A DNA stretch of 54,965 nt from JAVMKJ01 sp031732875. Lineage in GTDB: Bacteria; Pseudomonadota; Gammaproteobacteria; Competibacterales; Competibacteraceae. Numbering within the stretch: the stretch's first letter is position 1; each line of letters starts with the position of its first letter. This document shows, piece after piece, positions 51,028 through 54,965 of the stretch. The notes beneath the pieces were generated by a model that did no database searches, was not told the DNA's origin, and was given only the letters and a program-made list of their open reading frames with translations. The stretch spans positions 1 through 54,965 of the forward strand of contig JAVMKL010000006.1 in the NCBI GenBank assembly GCA_031732875.1. Reading direction: 5' to 3'. A program made the position numbers and the translations under genes.

Positions 51028-53145
51028 TTAGCCCTCGTGCTTGGCGTCTTCCGGCAGTACCGGCTTCATCCGCTCGCCGAGCCGGGCTTCCGGTCCTTGC
51101 TCGCCGAGCCGCTGGCGATAGATGGCGGCGTACTCCATGATCCGCTGCACGTAGCTCCGGGTTTCCTGGTAGGGAATGGTTTCGGCCCAGACATCGGCCG
51201 GTACGGGGTCACGGGCCGGCAGCCATTGGGCCACCCGGTTGGGACCGGCGTTGTAGGCGGCGGTAGCCAGCACCGGGTTATCCTGCAAGCGGTCCAGAAT
51301 CTGTTGCAAATAACGGACGCCGTAACGGATGTTGGTATCGGCGTTCAGCAGGACGGAGGCATCGGCGTTCCCATCTTGCAGTTCCCGGGCGATCTGCAGG
51401 CCGGTGGCGGGCATGAGTTGCATCAGCCCCAGCGCGCCCGCCGGCGAGCGGGCGTCGGGCCGAAAACCGCTTTCCTGGCGGATGACGGCGTAGATCCAGG
51501 CCGGGTCCAAAGCGCTGGCGCGGGCGTTGCTCGTTACTCCGTCCCGATAGGCCAGCGGAAAGCGCAGTTCCAGATCGTCCCAGTGCTCGGCTCGGGAGAT
51601 GGTGACGATGGCTTGATGGTGCCACTCCCAGCGGTGGGCCAGCAGCGCGGCCTGTTTGAGCGCTGGCCGGTCGAAGGTCTGAGTGGCCTGTCGCCATTCG
51701 GCGTCGGCTTCCGGCTCGCGGCCCAGAATGTACAGTTCCCGCGCGCGCTGCAAACCGGGATAGCCGGTCAGCAGCCCGTCGAGTTCGGTCGGTGCGATTT
51801 CCAGTGGAGTGCTGGAGATGGCGTAGGGGAGATCGAGCCGGTCGGCGGCCAGGAAACCGTGATAATCCCGCTGGCCGGCGAGACTTCGATAAACCTGCCG
51901 GGCCTCCTCGGCGCGGTTCAGCGCCTCCAGCGTTCGGCCCCGCCAGTACCGCCAGCGTGGGCTGTCCCGTTCCGCGGGTGACAACTGATCCAGCCAGCGC
52001 AGGGCCGCCGTCCAGTCGCCTTGGCGCAGGCAGACTCGCACCCGCCATTCCCGCACCGCGCCATCGACTGCCGCCTCCGGCAGCGCGCTCAGCCGCGCTG
52101 GCGCGCTCGGGTGATAGTCGCTGGCGATCCACAGCGCCAGCAACCGTTCGGTCTCCGCCAGTTGCGGCGCGAGCGACCGGTAGCGTTCCTTAAGAGTGTC
52201 GAGCGCTGTGGCGGCGGCGAGCGGGTCGCGCTTGCCCCATTGCTTCAAGCCGTCGCCCAGGATCGCCGCGATGCGCGGATCGCGGGCGTCGAAGCGGGCC
52301 GCGTCCAGAACCCGTTGCGGATTTTCGGCGACCGCCAGCCATGCGTCGGCCAGTTTCTGATCCGCGGCGGGCAGATCCGCGCGCAGGGCTTTGGCCAATC
52401 CCGGATTGCGGTTGGCCATTGCCAGGGCGAACCGCTGCCAGATCTGTTCGGGTGCTGGATTGCCCTGGACCCGCCAGGCGGCGATCACCGGATCGCAGGC
52501 GGCCGGCAGCGAGGCGCCGCGTAGCCAGATCGGGGCAAAATCGCGCAGCGCCTCCGCGCTCTGACCAGCGTTCAGCAAAGCTTGCCGTCGCCAGCACTCG
52601 AACGCCGGATCGCGGCTGGGGCTGGAATCGCGCAGATAATCGTCCCAGCGCCGGGCCTCGGCAAGTTGGCGCAACCAGGCATTGCGCAATTGACCGGCCA
52701 GAGGCGAATCACCATGGGTTTGCAGGAAGTCCCGAACCTCCGCGACTGGCCATTCCGGCAATCGGCGGGAGAGGTCGCGGTAGCGCAGGTAGGGATAGAG
52801 CGGATAGTTGCGGAGCGAATCGTAGTCGACCGGGGTTCCGTCGCGTAGCGACCGATCGGCGGTCTGAAACGCTTCCCGCTGGCTTTGCAGGGTTTCCATC
52901 GCGCCGACGTCGCCACCGACGCCGACGGCGATGACGCCGGCCAACAACCATGTTTCCCAACGTCGCGCCGGATGCCGGCGGGAGCCGGCGGCCCGGGGTT
53001 CGTCCCCTCTTCCCGCCCCCTTTGCACCGCGGGAATGGGAGGCGAGCAACCGGCCGTTCCGGGGAAGCTCCCTCCTCCCTTGCGGGGGAGGGCTGGAGTG
53101 GGAGGACCGAACGGTTACGCCGCGCCGGGAACGGCGTTGTGCCAT
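51028..53145 (-). CDS. slt: Soluble lytic murein transglycosylase (Slt70-like)
   Basis: A protein of about 705 residues. A long superhelical helix-repeat domain (METLQSQREAFQTADRSL onward) ends in a goose-lysozyme-like catalytic domain with the glutamate in IYAVIRQESGFRPDARSPAG, then GLMQLMPATG and TAAYNAGPNRVAQW. It cleaves glycan strands to 1,6-anhydro products. The signal segment is TWLLAGVIAVGVGGDVGA. About 65 residues precede it, including a REP-like insert read as SSPPPQGRR. The ATG at 53145 is chosen because it follows the upstream stop by seven bases; a start nearer the signal segment (a TTG) is possible. Confidence 0.88.
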   Translation of the reverse strand: MAQRRSRRGVTVRSSHSSPPPQGRRELPRNGRLLASHSRGAKGAGRGDEPRAAGSRRHPARRWETWLLAGVIAVGVGGDVGAMETLQSQREAFQTADRSLRDGTPVDYDSLRNYPLYPYLRYRDLSRRLPEWPVAEVRDFLQTHGDSPLAGQLRNAWLRQLAEARRWDDYLRDSSPSRDPAFECWRRQALLNAGQSAEALRDFAPIWLRGASLPAACDPVIAAWRVQGNPAPEQIWQRFALAMANRNPGLAKALRADLPAADQKLADAWLAVAENPQRVLDAARFDARDPRIAAILGDGLKQWGKRDPLAAATALDTLKERYRSLAPQLAETERLLALWIASDYHPSAPARLSALPEAAVDGAVREWRVRVCLRQGDWTAALRWLDQLSPAERDSPRWRYWRGRTLEALNRAEEARQVYRSLAGQRDYHGFLAADRLDLPYAISSTPLEIAPTELDGLLTGYPGLQRARELYILGREPEADAEWRQATQTFDRPALKQAALLAHRWEWHHQAIVTISRAEHWDDLELRFPLAYRDGVTSNARASALDPAWIYAVIRQESGFRPDARSPAGALGLMQLMPATGLQIARELQDGNADASVLLNADTNIRYGVRYLQQILDRLQDNPVLATAAYNAGPNRVAQWLPARDPVPADVWAETIPYQETRSYVQRIMEYAAIYRQRLGEQGPEARLGERMKPVLPEDAKHEG
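53068..53106 (-). repeat. REP-like GC-rich palindrome, copy 5, in slt N-terminal region
   Basis: CTCCCTCCTCCCTTGCGGGGG and the following AGGGCTGGAGTGGGAGG belong to the same family. A second, degenerate relative (about 53001-53046) lies beside it. Both are in the open frame that precedes the slt signal segment. Confidence 0.6.
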
Positions 53146-53152
53146 GCGCCAC

Positions 53153-54190
53153 TCACTTGTCGTTGCCCGCGAACAGAGGCGTGACGGCCGTGGTCGTGGG
53201 GGAGGCGGGTGAGTAGTTCTTGACGACGGAGCGGTTTGCGCCACTGCTTCCGGCGCCGCTGCTGCCGATGATGATTCGGGTGCCGGTGGGCGTCAGATAG
53301 GTGCGCGGGATGGTGGCCGAACCAGAACCCGAAGTCGCGACGGTGCCGGCGGGGAGGTTGCGTGCGCGGGGGGTGATGATGGTCACGCCGGACCCGCTCC
53401 GGTAATTGGCGGAGCCGCCCGAATAGCCGCCGTCGAACGCCAGCGGACCGCCGCCCGAGCCGGTGTTATACGCGACGGTGTTGTACGAACCGGCGTTATA
53501 CGGGCCGTTCAGCCGGTATTGCTGGTAGAAGTTCAGCACCCGCACCACGTAGGTCTGGGTTTCCGGGTAGGGGGGGATCTGGTTGCCGTATTTCTGCACC
53601 GCGCCCTCGCCGGCGTTGTAGGCGGCCACCGCCAGCCGGGTGTCGTTGAACTGGTCGAGCAGCCAGCGCAGATAGCGGGCGCCGCCGTGCATGTTGGCGA
53701 TGGGGTCGTAGGGATTGGCGACGCCGAACCGTTCGGCCGTGCCGGGCATCAACTGCATCAGACCCATGGCGCCCTTGTTGGAAACCGCCCAGGGATTGTA
53801 GGACGACTCGGCGCTGATCACGGCGTGCATCAACGCCGGATCGAGGCGGTACGCCGCCGCGATGCGGTTGACGTCGGGGCTGAAGCGCTGGCGGTTCTGT
53901 TCGTTGACTCGGAGCGGTCGGGTTCCCGTCGCTCTCTGGGTATAGTTGCGGGGGGTAATCAGGGTTCGGGCGCTGGGACCGTACAAATTGAGCGGGGCGA
54001 AACTGGAGGTTTGGGCCGCCGCCTTGCTGTAGGCTGGCGTGCGCATCACCAGTTTGTAGCGGGGATCGTTGGGTACGTTGCTCAGGTGCCGTACCCCATT
54101 GCTGTCCACGAAGGCGTAGATGTCCGCCTGGACCGGTCCGGATAGCGCCAACGCCGCCGGGACCAGACCGGCCAATAGCCGCCGCTTCAT
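53153..54190 (-). CDS. Lytic transglycosylase with DUF4124-like N-terminus
   Basis: A 345-residue exported protein. The signal peptide ends at VQA-DIY and is followed by a DUF4124-like segment (IYAFVDSNGVRHLSNVPNDP). A transglycosylase domain has its glutamate in HAVISAESSYNPWAVSNKGA, then MGLMQLMPGTAERFGV and AVAAYNAGEGAVQKYG. The last 110 residues are a Gly/Ser/Tyr/Asn-rich low-complexity tail. A GGAGAAAT site precedes the ATG. It lies directly upstream of slt, so two lytic enzymes are probably co-transcribed. Confidence 0.92.
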   Translation of the reverse strand: MKRRLLAGLVPAALALSGPVQADIYAFVDSNGVRHLSNVPNDPRYKLVMRTPAYSKAAAQTSSFAPLNLYGPSARTLITPRNYTQRATGTRPLRVNEQNRQRFSPDVNRIAAAYRLDPALMHAVISAESSYNPWAVSNKGAMGLMQLMPGTAERFGVANPYDPIANMHGGARYLRWLLDQFNDTRLAVAAYNAGEGAVQKYGNQIPPYPETQTYVVRVLNFYQQYRLNGPYNAGSYNTVAYNTGSGGGPLAFDGGYSGGSANYRSGSGVTIITPRARNLPAGTVATSGSGSATIPRTYLTPTGTRIIIGSSGAGSSGANRSVVKNYSPASPTTTAVTPLFAGNDK

Positions 54191-54468
54191 TGATTTCTCC
54201 TTATTTCTATAAGTTCTTGGTCATTTGGGTGACGGCCGGGCGGTCGTCTTGACTCAAGCGGGAGAGTCGAGCGTGTGTCGGTCAATGGAATTAAGATTAG
54301 CACAAACCGCGCGACCGCAACCGGTGGGAAACGCCGTCGCATTCCGAATATCTTTGTTCTTTCGGTTAACATAATGAATCATAAATCAAATGTTTTTCAT
54401 TGGCACCGCCTGGAAATTCCGGGCGATCCGATTGTTCTGTTGTGGCCATCAGCGTACGCGGGGGCATC

Positions 54469-54965
54469 ATGATGTTCAGAACCGCCGAATTGCAACGCAA
54501 GTTGCCGAAGGAAGACTACCATCAACAGGTCCCGCAACTGCGGGAGGAACTGCTGATGATGCAGATGGAGCTGCGCAACGCCGATTTTCCGGTCATCGTG
54601 GTGTTCGCCGGCGTGGACGGCGCCGGCAAGAGCGAAACGGTCAACATTTTGCACGAGTGGATGGATTCGCGCTGGCTGATCGCCCGCGCCTTCGGCGAGC
54701 CGTCCGACGAGGAGCGCGACCGACCCGAGTATTGGCGGTTCTGGCGAGAGTTGCCGCCCAAGGGACGGATGGGCCTGTTCCTGAGTTCCTGGTATTCGAT
54801 GCCGATCCTCGATCACGTCTACGGCCATATCGGCCTGGCCGAATTCGACGAGCGGTTGGAACGCATCAAGACCTTCGAGAAGACCCTGGCCGACGACGGC
54901 GCGCTGATCTTGAAATTCTGGATGCATCTGTCCAAGGAGGCCCAGAAGGAGCGGCTGCGCAAGCT
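54469..54965 (+). CDS. pap: Polyphosphate:AMP phosphotransferase, 3'-truncated by window
   Basis: The first 165 residues of a PPK2-family enzyme, open through the right edge. The Walker A loop is VVFAGVDGAGKSETVNIL, followed by a lid-like region (SDEERDRPEYWRFWRELPPKGR) and IFKFW-like (LILKFWMHLSKEAQKERL). The opening (MFRTAELQRKLPKEDYHQQ) and these motifs fit the two-domain polyphosphate:AMP phosphotransferase, which makes ADP from AMP and polyphosphate. Two ATG codons (54469 and 54472) could start it. The 278-base divergent gap before it holds no other gene. Confidence 0.87.
   Translation, partial: MMFRTAELQRKLPKEDYHQQVPQLREELLMMQMELRNADFPVIVVFAGVDGAGKSETVNILHEWMDSRWLIARAFGEPSDEERDRPEYWRFWRELPPKGRMGLFLSSWYSMPILDHVYGHIGLAEFDERLERIKTFEKTLADDGALILKFWMHLSKEAQKERLRK

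Overview
The window is chromosomal DNA of a GC-rich gammaproteobacterium. The evidence is the type A RNase P RNA, the mreBCD-mrdAB-mltB-rlpA-dacA-ybeD-lipBA gene order, the gatCAB operon, AcnB, TamA/TamB and RlmD. A GTP-type PEP carboxykinase and the start of a polyphosphate:AMP phosphotransferase suggest a polyphosphate- or storage-polymer-metabolising lineage. A Competibacter-like organism is a guess from this gene mix, not something the sequence proves.

Layout. 1-4420 is an accessory patch: the 3' part of a group II intron, a DUF4258/DUF2283 gene pair, an AF2212-like/VapC toxin-antitoxin pair, an insertion sequence with 23-bp inverted repeats and a target duplication, and a broken coiled-coil gene. 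4490-8266 holds rnpB and, on the minus strand, gatC-gatA-gatB. 8396-19688 is a long plus-strand run for cell shape and wall synthesis (mreB, mreC, mreD, PBP2, RodA, MltB, RlpA, D-Ala-D-Ala carboxypeptidase) that runs into lipoate synthesis (ybeD, lipB, lipA). 19968-22331 carries argG, gloA, a small exported protein and a 47-residue basic protein. 22605-32708 carries, on the minus strand, pckG, a giant exonuclease-RecQ-UvrD fusion gene and acnB. A stray second copy of the acnB 3' end lies on the far side of the fusion gene, so that gene looks inserted at the acnB terminus. 32947-34338 is a periplasmic HtrA-type protease.

34414-37470 is the least understood part. A nucleotidyltransferase-like gene faces a small operon with a twin-arginine-like exported protein, a PqqD-like protein and an HprK-related kinase. 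The operon is markedly AT-richer than its surroundings and has a -24/-12 (sigma-54) promoter-like match upstream. It resembles the functionally uncharacterised HPr-rel-A gene set and is the best candidate here for an undescribed system. 37536-54965 is mostly housekeeping: a thioredoxin-fold protein, TamA/TamB, an MFS transporter, cysM, rlmD, a PAS-GGDEF-EAL protein, two lytic transglycosylases and the truncated polyphosphate:AMP phosphotransferase.

A family of short GC-rich REP-like palindromes occurs between genes. In two places (rlmD and the N-terminus of slt) it lies in frame inside an open reading frame and is read as a PPPQG-containing peptide.
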